Below, in pieces: positions 32,801 to 44,563 of a stretch of DNA of 64,000 nt (positions are counted from its first letter, which is position 1; each line of letters opens with the position of its first letter). Below the pieces are notes generated by a model. It did no database searches and was not told where the DNA came from. It saw only the letters and a program-made list of their open reading frames with translations. This DNA comes from Archivesica marissinica (lineage: Eukaryota; Mollusca; Bivalvia; Venerida; Vesicomyidae): contig CM026397.1 of NCBI GenBank assembly GCA_014843695.1, forward strand, positions 36,726,446 through 36,790,445, read 5' to 3'. The position numbers and the translations under genes were made by a program.

Positions 32801-35583
32801 AATAATGTTTTAATGTGCATGTTTAAATGTATAGGGAAATAACGCATACAGCGACGTCAAATGCCTTTTTCATTCATCATATAGGTATCAAAACAAGAGA
32901 AAATGAAGAGCATGTCGGTACAGACGGACAATTACATCTCCCAGATAGCAGGTAACAGTTTGGTTGCAGGTTCGATCCCCCATCTGATCATCATAAAATT
33001 AACATTCTTTCAGATGGGACGTTAAACCGAGGTATCGTGTCGGTGACATACACCGTGCACGTACAAGAACCAGAGGAGACTCTGGAATGGGTCTCTTTCT
33101 GTATCATTGCACTATCACCTTGTAAGCGACATACCCGGATTCGAGTCCGCAGTGCCCGTGGTTGTAAACTTTTTCTGAGATCTCAATCTCATGCTCACAA
33201 TATTTGTTTGGTTGATTCCGTGTTTGCTGTCAGCTGAACCAATCAGAAGCTCGATACTGCATTTGGGATTGGAGAACGTTTTATAAACTCCAGACCGGGA
33301 CTAGTTGCTTACTACAGACGGATCTGTAGTCCAGTGGTAACACGTTGGACTGGTAATCCAGGGATCGCAGGTTCGATTCCCCGTCTGACCCTAATAAAAT
33401 TAAGTATTTCAGATGGGAAGTTAAACCGATGTCTCATGTCGATGCTGTACACCGTGCACGTAAAAGAACCAGAGGAGACTCTGGAATGGGTTTCTGTCTG
33501 TATCATTGCACTATCCTCCACAAATCTAAAATGACTAATCTCTTCAGGAGGCGTCGCTCATATGGGCAACCGGTAGCGACGATAAATAAACGTAAAACAC
33601 ACATAGTTGCTTGTTTACTCACCTGAGTTACACGTGTATATGCTGTGTGTACGTTTATTTATAGTCGTTTCTGGTTTACCACGCCACGAATTTAAACGTG
33701 AAATCATAAGCTGCTTCCCTGTTTTCATATCTCCTCAACTGGAGTAGAAGAGCTACCTATTAACAAACCGGAAACGTGCGATTTATTGATATGCAGACTA
33801 CCGGTATATGGCATTTGGTGCTCGTGAACGTTGCCGTAGAGGGATCGGTTTCCTATCAAGTGATCATATGAAAAACTATACAGACGGATCTGTAGTCCAG
33901 TGGTAACACGCTGGACTGGTACTCCAGGGATCGCAGGTTCGATTCCCCGTCTGACCCTATTAAAATTAACAGTCTTTCAGATGGTGTCGATGCTGTACAC
34001 CGTGCACGTAAAAGAACCAGAGGAGACTCTGGAATGGGTTTCTGTCTGTATCATTGCACTATCCTCCACAAATCTAAAATGACTAATCTCTTCAGGAGGC
34101 GTCGTTCATATGGGCAACCGGTAGCGACGATAAATAAACGTAAAAACACAAAAACTAAGAATACTTATATAGCTTGATCTCGGTAATTTTCCGGTAATTT
34201 TCCGGAATATAATTAGGAATTTACTATAAAACCCCCCATTTAAGATCAATCAGCTGGAGCACTGACCTATGCATATCCTACATTGCCCATTGGGTAATCC
34301 ACCACTGTATTCTACTTTGGCGTTTTAGCTCCTATTCCCATAATCAAGAATGTCAATACGAGGTCTGCAGGCGTACAGTGTTCCGAACCTCACAAAAAGC
34401 TAGTCGCTAGAGGTACACAGTCAGACGGTCCCAACATGTCTGCAACTCAACGGTTTGCTCCGGTTCAAGAAAGGTCCAGGACCCCTCCGCACGCAGAACA
34501 TGCCAGGCGAGAAACGCAGGTAAGATTGTATATGAAACTTACATAATAATTGTCTAGTTAGTTAGTTAGTTTTTATAATCAATCAAACGCAAATTAAAAC
34601 GGTATTATTCGATTTCATATTTATGAGAGTCTGCTTGTTTCTGAGAGAGAGAGAGAGAGAGAGAGAAGAGAGAGAGAGGGGGAGAGAGAGAGGGGGATAT
34701 GGAAAGATAGATAGAGAGAGGGAGGGGAGATGTAGATGGAAAGAGAGAGATAAATAGATAGATGGATGGGTGGATGGATGGATGGATGGATGGATAGGGA
34801 GAGAGATAGGGAGAGAGATATGGAGAGAGATAGGGAGAGAGAGGGGGAGCGCTCATCAGGATACACTAAGCGGATGGAACTGGATACAAAAAAATCAATT
34901 TTTTAATTTCCACGGCATTGATCTGCCAAACGAAAACGCTCGGAAACGACCGGTGATTATAATTTGCGCTATATTTAGAACTTATTTAAATTACGACCAT
35001 GTGGCTATATATAGACGGGTCAGTAGTCCAGTGGTTTCAGAAGGACTTTTAAACCGAGATCTCGTGTCGGTGCTTTACTATTTGTTATATTATTGCTTGT
35101 AAATGACCCATTTGTTGGTTTATATGCAAATTAAACTTATTTTTCTTCTCGTTGTTTCCGGTGTGTGTGTGTTGTACACATTGTTATTTTTAAAATACCA
35201 TAACTTTGCGCATGTACAGCTCACTCTATATGTATTATCTATAGGCTTACGGACAAAGACGGCCACCTTCACCCGAGGCCGTTCCAATTGTCGCTGCGGT
35301 GCCATACACACGAACACTATCTCCTATTCGACGCTCTCCTTCACCGACAATGGCATCATATTCAAGATGGACGCCATCACCGGAAGTAATGAAAACGGTG
35401 TACGCAACTCCGTCACGATATTCCAAACAGGCAAATGTGTCTATTCCTGCAAGGAGCGAGCCGTTACCACAAGTAAATTCATACCCGGATATTGTCACAG
35501 CACCCCGTCCAACCTACAAACCAGGAAATAGATTGTTCCCGTATGGCGTACACCACCATCTTCTCCTGTTAAGCTATAGATGA
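29867..35583 (+). CDS. Gene C: basic Pro/Ser-rich protein, family unrecognised
   Basis: Coding exons: 29867-30048, 30440-30590, 32885-32951, 34413-34519, 35245-35583; 846 nt, 281 aa; phases 2, 0, 1, 0 all match. The tandem paralogue is gene D (44882-51856). Exon 1 carries MYKGDVYYKLNKHNNYAMRN, almost the same as in D. Exon 2 (151 nt in both) encodes a Lys/Pro/Thr-rich segment ending KTTTTKTE. Exon 3 has MSVQTD. Exons 4-5 have APVQERSRTP, then SPIRRSPSP and RWTPSPEV. The SP/TP-rich motifs look like proline-directed kinase sites. No signal peptide or membrane segment is seen, so a cytoplasmic or cytoskeletal protein is plausible but unproven. Compared with D it lacks about 70 N-terminal residues and has an extra intron between exons 4 and 5. 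The start is uncertain: the exon seems to begin after ctcaag at 29859. Confidence 0.65.
30096..30346 (-). mobile_element. SINE-A in gene C intron
   Basis: 3' hairpin at the left (tttatcgtcgctaccggttg), box B and part of the anticodon arm at the right; the head end is truncated near 30346. Confidence 0.8.
30798..31504 (-). repeat. 36-bp minisatellite in gene C intron
   Basis: About 20 units of ttctatgtcctctagtatat + aatgtaggtgtgcgtt. Read on the minus strand the unit contains tatatactagaggacataga + aaacgca, which matches the first bases after the exon 2 donor on the plus strand (tatatactagaggtcataga + aaacgca at 30597-30623). The array is therefore an inverted, amplified copy of donor-proximal intron. 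As 36 is a multiple of three, both strands stay open (a 370-aa and a 238-aa frame); these are shadows. The array resumes at 31901-31950 after an inserted foldback element. Confidence 0.9.
31505..31900. mobile_element. Foldback element inserted in the 36-bp array
   Basis: The left arm starts atgtgggtgaagttagcagt; the right arm ends actgctaacttccacccaca + t, its reverse complement, and the arms stay paired for about 90 bp. Between them a motif gggaagtgtaatccagcagt occurs twice. The minisatellite reads on each side of it, so it is an insertion. Confidence 0.65.
31954..32765. repeat. 43-bp minisatellite in gene C intron
   Basis: About 18 units of atgtactgcatactgtgggt + attatatggagtggatgatt + aga, with homogeneous units in the middle (32160-32440) and variable ones at the edges. 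Confidence 0.9.
32964..33118 (+). mobile_element. SINE-A, truncated at both ends
   Basis: Box B gcaggttcgatcccccatct through ctgtatcattgcactatcac. It starts 12 bp after the exon 3 donor of gene C. Confidence 0.7.
33122..33300. repeat. Dispersed repeat with CCAAT-box inverted core, copy 2
   Basis: Same family as 15621-15790: gagatctcaatct, ttggttgattcc, tcagctgaaccaatcagaag, ggattggagaac. Confidence 0.45.
33315..33604 (+). mobile_element. SINE-A, best full-length copy
   Basis: The tRNA-like head is complete: acceptor stem cagacgg / ccgtctg (33315-33387), anticodon loop ctggtaa (anticodon GGT, threonine-type), box A-like tagtccagtggtaacac and box B gcaggttcgattccc. Body, 3' hairpin (gtcgct...agcgac) and the gataaataaacgtaaaacac end follow. 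Confidence 0.85.
33881..34150 (+). mobile_element. SINE-A, near full length
   Basis: A complete head (ctggactggtactccag) and 3' hairpin; about 20 bp is deleted in the body before 'gtgtcgatgctg'. It is the third SINE-A in the same intron in the same orientation. Confidence 0.8.
34640..34855. repeat. GA-rich low-complexity tract with (GATG)n
   Basis: (GA)n, gagagagggg and (ggat)n runs between gene C exons 4 and 5. Confidence 0.95.
35013..35085 (+). mobile_element. SINE-A remnant with internal deletion
   Basis: atagacgggtcagtagtcca joins directly to gacttttaaaccgagatctc, then gtcggtgctttac. It lies between exons 4 and 5 of gene C. Confidence 0.6.
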
Positions 35584-35758
35584 CTCTTCTGGACATAATC
35601 GCAACACTGTTGAGTAAGGAGTGATTTCTATAATAACACCATTCACTAACAAGTAATCAAAACATGGTGTGATTAACTTGTAACCTTGTGCTTACCGTGT
35701 ACCATGTATCTTGTAACAGTCATTCAGCAGTCCAGCCGTGTATGAATATGTTGTATTG

Positions 35759-36047
35759 TGTGTTTTACGTTTATTTATCGTCGCTACCGGTTACATATAT
35801 GAGCGACGCCTCCTGAAGAGATTAGACATTTTAGATTTTAGAGGATAGTGCAATGATACATACAGAGACCTATTCCAGAGTCTCCTCTGGTTATTTTACG
35901 TGCACGGTGTACAGCACTGACACGAGACCTCGGTTTAACGTCCCATCTGAAAGACTGTTAATTTTATTAGGGTCAGAAGGGGGATCGAACCTGCGATCCC
36001 TGGATTACCAGTACAGCGTGTTACCACTGGACTACATATCCGTCTGT
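35759..36047 (-). mobile_element. SINE-A, full length
   Basis: 3' end at the left (gtgttttacgtttatttatc), tRNA-like head at the right (tgttaccactggactacata, tccgtctg). Confidence 0.8.
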
Positions 36048-36054
36048 AGATTGT

Positions 36055-36150
36055 TGGGTTTAACGTTGCACCAACAGTTAGTGTCATATGGCAACTCTCC
36101 AGCTATTAATGATGGAGGAGGACCCCGGGTGCCCCTACGAGACGTATATC
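36055..36150 (-). mobile_element. SINE-F 3' fragment
   Basis: gggtttaacgttgcaccaac, catatggcaactctccagct and atgatggaggaggaccccgg are the 3' end of SINE-F in reverse. A (GGAC)n run follows at 36158-36182. Confidence 0.65.
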
Positions 36151-36182
36151 AGACACGGACGGACGGACGGACGGACGGACAC

Positions 36183-36807
36183 ACTCGTAGAATGGCTGAT
36201 GCTGTGACTAGCCCTGTCTACACTCCACCTAGCCCTGGAAACAGTTATTGTGTTGTATTTTTTATGAACGGTTGTTACAAGACACAAGTCCAAATACCGC
36301 CTACGGAGTGGGAGGTCGATAATTCGAATCTCGTCAGCGGTTCATTCTGATATGGCCTGTTGGTGAACCGCCAGTTAGTTAAATAATGGTTACCGATTGC
36401 CTACCAGCCTGGCGCCTGGCCTACACGCATAGGATTAGGGAAGTTCTTCTGTTCCTAGCAAAATAAAGATGTATCATAAGTCAGAACAATAGGGATACCA
36501 CTTTACTCTACTTTTTACTCTGATATATAAAGTGTTTATTTGTTTCAATAAATTATGATTTCTTGCCCCATATAATTAATGTGTCTGCTCTTTGTGTTGT
36601 GCCTTTGTGTCGTAGTGTAATAGTACGGTGTAGGTATTAGTAGTGTTCATCCGTCCGTCCGTCCGTCCGTCCGTCCGTGCACACACAATAAGGGGCAATT
36701 ACGTGGCTTGGATAACAGAACAATAGATATATTGTCTATTAGTCTAGTGTTAGCTGTTATGTGGCTATAAATGCGCTTAAGTTGCGAATAAACAACGGAG
36801 AGGATGG
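36183..36807. other. Intergenic, with (GTCC)n microsatellite
   Basis: Contains an unclassified segment (36345-36470), an aataaa at about 36464 that could serve gene C, and a (GTCC)n run at 36649-36679. No further gene is seen. Confidence 0.4.
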
Positions 36808-36918
36808 TGTTTTACGTTTATTTATCGACGCTACCGGTTGCCCATATGAGCGACGCCTCCTGAAGAGATTAGTTATTTTAGATTGTTGGAGGATAGTGCA
36901 ATGATACAGAGAGAGACC
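36808..36918 (-). mobile_element. SINE-A 3' fragment
   Basis: gtgttttacgtttatttatc through gatacagagagagaccc; the 5' half is absent. Confidence 0.7.
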
Positions 36919-37103
36919 CGGAGAGGACAATGGGTTAGCCACTTAAATATATGTGTAGGAACGTCCGTCCGTCCATATGCCTGTGGGTGAAGCTGTTACC
37001 TTTTCCAGGTTGTATTTCCTCAACAAATTATCGGAACGTCATGTAACATGAAACAATTAATCATTATAGGATACCATTATTTTTGTTTGTTCATTTTTTA
37101 TCT

Positions 37104-37350
37104 GAGTTTATTTATCGTCGCTATCGGTTGCCCATTTGAGCGACGGGCAACTTACCCTAAACACCTTCCTGGGCAGGGCTCCAGCGGTTAACCAGTATTT
37201 GTTACACCAACCTCCGTCTTATGAAACTACCAACTTGTTCATATAAATGAGTCATGGCCTAAGTGGGGCACGAACCCGTGACAATCAGTGATATTAGGTT
37301 ACAGTGGTATACAAGTCAGCGACCTTAACCACTCGATCACGGACGGAGGC
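37104..37350 (-). mobile_element. SINE-B with the SINE-A-type tail
   Basis: gagtttatttatcgtcgcta...tgagcgacgggcaacttacc at the left is the shared hairpin tail; the head at the right has gcgaccttaaccactcgatc. Confidence 0.7.
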
Positions 37351-37499
37351 GACTCCGTATACACAGTGTGACGAGGATCTATGTACTATATAGTCATCAC
37401 TTTCCGCGACTACACCCAGATAAGGAAAATGAACTATTTACCGAAACTGAAGGGAAATACATGAATGGGAGGTGTTTGGGGGGGGGGTATGTTTATTTC

Positions 37500-37720
37500 A
37501 TGGAAATAGTGCACGATACAGAAGACGCTCCAATTACAGAAGCATCCCTGGTTCCTTTACTTGCCCGGTGTATACACGATGGGGGGGGGTCGAACCTACG
37601 CCCGGTTCCTTTACATAACAGGTGTATACACCGATACATGATAGGTCGGTTTATAGTCCCCTCTGTTTGACTGTTAATATTATTAGGGTCAGACGGGGGA
37701 TCGAACCTGCGCCTGGCTAT
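37500..37720 (-). mobile_element. SINE-A, diverged, with internal duplication
   Basis: gatacagaagacgctccaat, two copies of ggttcctttac...ggtgtatacac, then ttagggtcagacgggggatc. No 3' hairpin. Confidence 0.5.
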
Positions 37721-37731
37721 TATAATGGTTG

Positions 37732-37890
37732 TCCTCTACGGTGGTCGCCAGATCGGACAGGTGGGATTTCTCCGGGTATTCCGGTTTCCTCCCACACGAA
37801 TGACCACATTTACGCTTTCATCCTAGCCAACGAGAGTGATTAATATAAGTTGTTAAAACTTGCTTCGCAATCATTGTAAAATACATAAAG
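37732..37890 (+). mobile_element. SINE-D, head truncated
   Basis: acggtggtcgccagatcgga, ggtttcctcccacacgaatg, and the tail gagagtgattaatataagtt with gcttcgcaatcattgtaaaa. Confidence 0.75.
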
Positions 37891-38625
37891 TTTAAACTTA
37901 TAATAATCATCTTGTTTCGAGCACAGTAAACTATGTGAACAGTTTAGGTTCAGTACCGTAGCCAGAGACAAATTTCAACATAGGCAATCTAAGGGGGGGA
38001 GTCCGGGAACATGTCCCCCCTAACTTGGGACCTCATTCCTGATGTAATATATATGTGGGGGCGTTGTAAAAATTAAAAAAGTTTAAACTAATAATAATCA
38101 TCTTGTTTGGGACACAGTAAACTATGTGAACAGTTTAGGTTCAGTACCGTAGCCAGAGACAAATTTCAACATAGGCAATCTAAGGGGGGGAGTCCGGGAA
38201 CATGTCCCCCCTAACTTGGGACCTCATTCCTGATGTAATATATATGTGGGGGCGTTGTAAAAATTAAAAAAGTTTAAACTAATAATAATCATCTTGTTTG
38301 GGACACAGTAAACTATGTGAACAGTTTAGGTTCAGTACCGTAGCCAGAGACAAATTTCAACATAGGCAATCTAAGGGGGGGGGGGTCCGGGACATGTCCT
38401 CCCTTACAATTGTTGGGGATATAGAAGCGAGTTTCTGATTTAATGAGTTTAGACTTATACTTATATACCGACCTTTCAGATCTCTAGCCGTCAGCCTTTT
38501 ATACAGCAAATAGATATGTTTGGCATTTTATATATTTCATTTTTCTATTTTTTTATTTTGATTTGGGAATGTTAACCGAGGCAGCTGCCTCGGTGTGCCT
38601 CCGTGTAGCTACGGGCCTGCGTTTA
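37889..38625. mobile_element. CAG..CGTAGC-tipped MITE with 191-bp internal tandem repeats
   Basis: A 191-bp unit repeats 2.6 times (ataataatcatcttgttt at 37900, 38091 and 38282). Each contains cagtaccgtagccagagaca. The far end at about 38605-38625 has gtagctacgggcctg, the inverted counterpart, so the tandem unit seems to have amplified one element end with its flank. The units are nearly identical, including the run of G. Confidence 0.55.
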
Positions 38626-38749
38626 GTGTTATTATTCCGTTTATTAATGACGTTTTATATATTCTTTTACTTATTTCAACTTACCAGGTAGAAAATGGAA
38701 ATATAGGATTGCCTGCGCTTACGCGCTATATAATTACGTATCATGTACC

Positions 38750-39045
38750 GATACAATTCAATACGCACACTATTCAAAAGACGTTTTGAATTCCGACTAC
38801 CTTGCGTTAGTTATTAGAAATCAACTGAAAAGGAGCAATTGTGTGACGCCTAACAAATACGACATCAAAGATTTTCAAATAAAAAATCTTTTAAGCAGAA
38901 AATAGATATTGCCATTCATGCTTTGGTTGTCAAAATAACTTATGTTGATAAATATGCGCATGTGTGTGATACAAATTATGTAGGCCTATAAATAATTTGA
39001 AAAGTTGGATTGATACGATCTGATTACTAATCATTAACAGAACAG
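38750..39045 (+). promoter_or_regulatory. Promoter and noncoding first exon of gene D
   Basis: Homologous to 28456-28677 upstream of gene C. A TATA box (tataaata) lies at 38987-38994. A start about 30 bp on and the donor aacag/gtgagt at 39045/39046 define a very short 5' UTR exon. The next exon would begin at 44881, two bases before the ATG, after the acceptor tatatgtaccag. Confidence 0.55.
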
Positions 39046-39107
39046 GTGAGTCTAGTTTTATTTAATGAATATTATTAATTTATATATTTATTTATATATT
39101 AAAGCTA

Positions 39108-39288
39108 TTAAATTTATTTTAGATCGATTGCGAAACAAGTTCTTACAGCTTATACTAATCACCCTCGAGACCTCATTCCTGATGGAATCAATCGCCACGA
39201 GGGACAGAGAAGAGGCAATGTGGAATTTAACTGCTTTGTCTAAGGGCACAATCGTAACGGCTCCAACGGGGCTCGAATTCCGAACCTT
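39108..39288 (-). mobile_element. SINE-C, left half of an inverted pair
   Basis: Tail at the left (ttaaatttattttagatcga), body to ctcgaattccgaacctta. It is followed immediately by a SINE-C in the opposite direction. Possibly orthologous to the SINE-C at 28791. Confidence 0.7.
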
Positions 39289-39289
39289 A

Positions 39290-39479
39290 GTGGAAGTCGT
39301 GATAGCACAGTGGATGCACGTTCGCTTCAGGTGCGAAAGCTATATATCACTTCTATATACCTAACAAATTCTCTCTCCTTCATGGCGATGGATTCCATCA
39401 GGAATGAGGTCTCGAGAGTGATTAATATAAGTTGAAAGAACTTGCTTCGCAATCGAGCTAAAATAAATTTATATAAACT
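39290..39479 (+). mobile_element. SINE-C, right half of an inverted pair
   Basis: Head tggaagtcgtgatagcacag, ttcgcttcaggtgcgaa; the central part is shortened; tail gagagtgattaatataagtt and aatcgagctaaaataaattt. Confidence 0.75.
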
Positions 39480-39519
39480 AAGCTAAATATGACAATATTT
39501 GTTTATCATTTGTTTATTT

Positions 39520-39700
39520 TTGGGGTTTGAAATCGAATAAACAACTTGATTGTATGGCGGAATTCTGGCTAGCCATTACTGGTGGAGGAAATACCCATCC
39601 AGCAATAATTCAAGCACATATCCGGTAGAACCACCAACCTTCCGTGAGCCAGCTGGAGAGCTTCCTCACATGAAAACATTCTAAACTATCAGTATGATTC
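39520..39700 (-). mobile_element. SINE-F, diverged
   Basis: tactggtggaggaaataccc, ggtagaaccaccaacctt and ccagctggagagcttcctca follow the SINE-F order in reverse. Confidence 0.45.
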
Positions 39701-39731
39701 GAATCTACAGAGTTGAGGGAACTATTTATTA

Positions 39732-40131
39732 CAGTCAAACTTGTATTAAGAGACCACCAAAGGGAAGGGCAAAAAGGTGGTCTCTAAGCAGGAACGGTCT
39801 CTTAATACAGGCTAATTTGTTCCTTAACAACACCAACGGGAACTGAACAAGTGGTCGCTTATTACAAGTGGTCGCTTATTACAAGTGGTCTCTTAATACA
39901 AATGGTCTCTTAATACAAGTAGTCTCTTAATACAAGTGGTCTCTTAATACAATTGGCCTCTTAATACAAGTGGTTTTTTTAATACAAATGGTCTCTTAAT
40001 ACAAGTAGTCTCTTAATAAAAGTGGTCTCTTAATACAATTGGCCTCTTAATACAAGTGGTCTCTTAATACAAGTGGTCTCTTATTACAAGTGGCCTCATA
40101 ATATACGTGGTATTTCGAGCAATTTGGCTGT
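39732..40131. mobile_element. Tc1/pogo-like MITE with an internal 17-bp minisatellite
   Basis: The left end TA-cagtcaaacttgtattaagagaccacc and an internal ggtggtctctaagcagg show an inverted repeat. From about 39848 to 40105 the motif aagtggtctcttaatac repeats about 14 times, with changes. The right end tttggctg-TA matches the left tip loosely. Confidence 0.5.
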
Positions 40132-40157
40132 ATTTGTAAATTTGTAAAAAATCACCA

Positions 40158-43100
40158 CTATACAGATATGTATTTGTACTCACTCTATATACGGATATAT
40201 GTATTTGTACTCACTCTATATACGGATATATGTATTTGTACTCACTCTCTATACGGATATATGTATTTGTACTCACTCTATATACGGATATATGTATTTG
40301 TACTCACTCTATATACGAATATATGTATTTGTACTCACTCTATATACGGATATATGTATTTGTACTCACTCTATATACGGATATATGTATTTGTACTCAC
40401 TCACTATACGGATATATGTATTTGTACTCACTCTATATACAGATATGTATTTGTACTCACTCTATATACGGATATATGTATTTGTACTCACTCTATATAC
40501 GGATATATGTATTTGTACTCACTCTATATACGGATATATGTATTTGTACTCACTCTATATACGGAGATATGTATTTGTACTCACTCTACGGATATATGTA
40601 TTTGTACTCACTCTATATACGGATATATGTATTTGTACTCACTCTATATACGAGATATGTATGTGTACTCACTATACGGATATATGTATTTGTACTCACT
40701 CTATATACGGATATATGTATTTGTACTCACTCTATATACGGATATATGTATTTGTACTCACTCTATATACGGATATGTATTTGTACTCACTCTATATACG
40801 GATATATGTATTTGTACTCACTCTATATACGAAGATATGTATGTGTACTCACTATACGGATATATGTATGTGTACTCACTCTATATACGGATATATGTAT
40901 TTGTACCCACTCTATATACGGATATGTATTTGTACTCACACTATATACGGATATATGTATTTGTACTCACTCTATATACGAAGATATGTATGTGTACTCA
41001 CTATACGGATATATGTATTTGTACTCACTCTATATACGGGTATATGTATTTGTACTCATTCTATGGATATATGTATTTGTACTCACTCTATATACGGATA
41101 TATGTATTTGTACTCACTCTATATACGGATATATGTATTTGTACTCACTCTATATACGGATATATGTATTTATACTCACTCTATATACGGATATATGTAT
41201 GTGTACTCACTCTATAACAAAAACCACTATACGGATATATGTATTTGTACTCACTCTATATACGGATATATGTATTTGTACTCACTCTATATACGGATAT
41301 GTATTTGTACTCACTCTATATACGAAGATATGTATGTGTACTCACTATACGGATATATGTATTTGTACCCACTCTATATACGGATATGTATTTGTACTCA
41401 CTCTATATACGGATATATGTATTTGTACTCACTCTATATACGAAAACCACCAAAAAACCACCATATACGATATATGTATTTGTACTCACTCTATATACGG
41501 ATATATGTATTTGTACTCACTCTATATACGGATATATGTATTTGTACTCACTCTATATACGGATATATGTATTTGTACTCACTCTATATACGGATATATG
41601 TATTTGTACTCACTCTATATACGGATATATGTATTTGTACTCACTCTATATACGGATATGTATTTGTACTCACTCTATATACGGATATATGTATTTGTAC
41701 TCACTCTATATACGGATATATGTATTTGTACTCACTCTATATACGGATATATGTATTTGTACTCACTCTATATACGGATATATGTATTTGTACTCACTCT
41801 ATATACGGATATATGTATTTGTACTCACTCTATATACGGATATATGTATTTGTACTCACTCTATATACGGATATATGTATTTGTACTCACTCTATATACG
41901 GATATATGTATTTGTACTCACTCTATATACGGATATATGTATTTGTACTCACTCTATATACGGATATATGTATTTCTACTCACTCTATATACGAAGATAT
42001 GTATGTGTACTCACTATACGGATATATGTATTTGTACCCACTCTATATACGGATATGTATTTGTACTCACTCTATGGATATATGTATTTGTACTCACTCT
42101 ATATACGGATATATGTATTTGTACTCACTCTATATACGGATATATGTATTTGTACTCACTCTATATACGGATATATGTATTTGTACTCACTCTATATACG
42201 GATATATGTATTTGTACTCACTCTATATACGGATATATGTATTTGTACTCACTCTATATACGGATATATGTATTTGTACTCACTCTATATACGGATATGT
42301 ATTGTCTCACTCTATATAGGATATATGTATTTGTGCTCACTCTATATACGGATATATGTATTTGTACTCACTCTATATACGGATATATGTATTTGTACTC
42401 ACTCTATATACGGATATATGTATTTGTACTCACTCTATATACGGATATATGTATTTGTACTCACTCTATATACGGATATATGTATTTGTACCACTCTATA
42501 TACGGATATATGTATTGTACTCACTCTATATACGGATATATGTATTTGTACTCACTCTATATACGGATATATGTATTGTACTCACTCTATATACGGATAT
42601 ATGTATTTGTACTCACTCTATATACGGATATATGTATTTGTACTCACTCTATATACGGAAAACACCAAACAAAACCACCATATACGGATATGTATTTGTA
42701 CTCACTCTATATATGGATATATGTATTTGTGCTCACTCTATATACGGATATATGTATTTGTACTCACTCTATATACGGATATATGTATTTGTACTCACTC
42801 TATATACGGATATATGTATTTGTACTCACTCTATATACGGATATATGTATTTGTACTCACTCTATATACGGATATGTATTTGTACTCACTCTATATACGG
42901 ATATATGTATTTGTACTCACTCTATATACGGATATATGTATTTGTACTCACTCTATATACGGATATATGTATTTGTACTCACTCTATATACGGATATGTA
43001 TGTGTACTCACTCTATATACGGATATATGTATTTGTACTCACTCTATATACGGATATATGTATTTGTACTCACTCTATATACGGATATATGTATTTGTAC

Positions 43101-44562
43101 TCACTCTATATACGGATATATGTATTTGTACTCACTCTATATACGGATATATGTATTTGTACTCACTCTATATACGGATATATATTTGTACTCACTCTAT
43201 ATACGGATATGTATTTGTACTACTCTATATACGGATATGTATTTGTACTCACTCTATATACGGATATATGTATTTGTACTCACTCTATATACGGATATAT
43301 GTATTTGTACTCACTCTATATACGGATATATGTATTATAATCACTCTATATACGGATATATGTATTGTAATCACTCTATATACGGATATATGTATTTGTA
43401 CTCACTCTATATACGAATATATGTATTTGTACTCACTCTATATACGGATATATGTATTTGTACTCACTCTATATACGGATATATGTATTTGTACTCACTC
43501 TATATACGGATATTGTATTTGTACTCACTCTATATACGGATATGTATTTGTACTCACTCTATATACGATATATGTATTTGTACTCACTCTATATACGGAT
43601 ATATGTATTTGTACTCACTCTATATACGGATATATGTATTTGTACTCACTCTATATACGGATATATGTATTTGTACTCACTCTATATACGGATATATGTA
43701 TTTGTACTCACTCTATATACGGATATATGTATTTGTACTCACTCTATATACGGATATATGTATTTGTACTCACTCTATATACATATGTATTTGTACTCAC
43801 TCTATATACGGATATGTATTTGTACTCACTCTATATACGGATATATGTATTTGTACTCACTCTATATACGGATATATGTATTTGTACTCACTCTATATAC
43901 GGATATATGTATTTGTACTCACTCTATATACGGATATATGTATTTGTACTCACTCTATATACGGATATATGTATTTGTACTCACTCTATATACGGATATA
44001 TGTATTTGTACTCACTCTATATACGGATATATGTATTTGTACTCACTCTATATACGGATATATGTATTTGTACTCACTATACGGATATATGTATTTGTAC
44101 TCACTCTATATACGGATATATGTATTTGTACTCACTCTATATACGGATATATGTATTTGTACTCACTCTATATACGGATATATGTATTTGTACTCACTCT
44201 ATATACGGATATATGTATTTGTACTCACTATATATACGGATATGTATTTGTACTCACTCTATATACGGATATATGTATTTGTACTCACTCTATATACGGA
44301 TATATGTATTTGTACTCACTCTATATACGAATATGTATTTGTACTCACTATACGGATATATGTATTTGTACTCACTATACGGATATATGTATTTGTACTC
44401 ACTCTATATACGGATATATGTATTTGTACTCACTCTATATACGGATATATGTATTTGTACTCACTCTATATACGGATATATGTATTTGTACTCACTCTAT
44501 ATACGGATATATGTATTTGTACTGACTCTATATACGGATATATGTATTTGTACTCACTCTAT
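40158..44562 (+). repeat. 31-bp satellite array in gene D intron 1, about 4.4 kb
   Basis: About 140 copies of ggatatatgtatttgtactc + actctatatac. The unit is not a multiple of three, contains no stop in any forward frame, and so opens all three plus-strand frames at once (up to 1124 codons of a 31-residue period rich in Tyr, Ile, Cys, Leu). Interruptions with A/C-rich sequence occur at about 41215, 41450 and 42660. It continues at 44716-44764 after a MITE. It lies within gene D's first intron. Confidence 0.95.
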
Positions 44563-44563
44563 A

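Noticed and set aside
33315..33387. Functional tRNA-Thr gene
   Set aside because: The cloverleaf is good, but it is the head of a SINE-A followed by its body and tail, and many copies exist.
35853..36350. 165-aa plus-strand ORF
   Set aside because: It crosses a SINE-A, a SINE-F fragment and a (GGAC)n run; the coding look is accidental.
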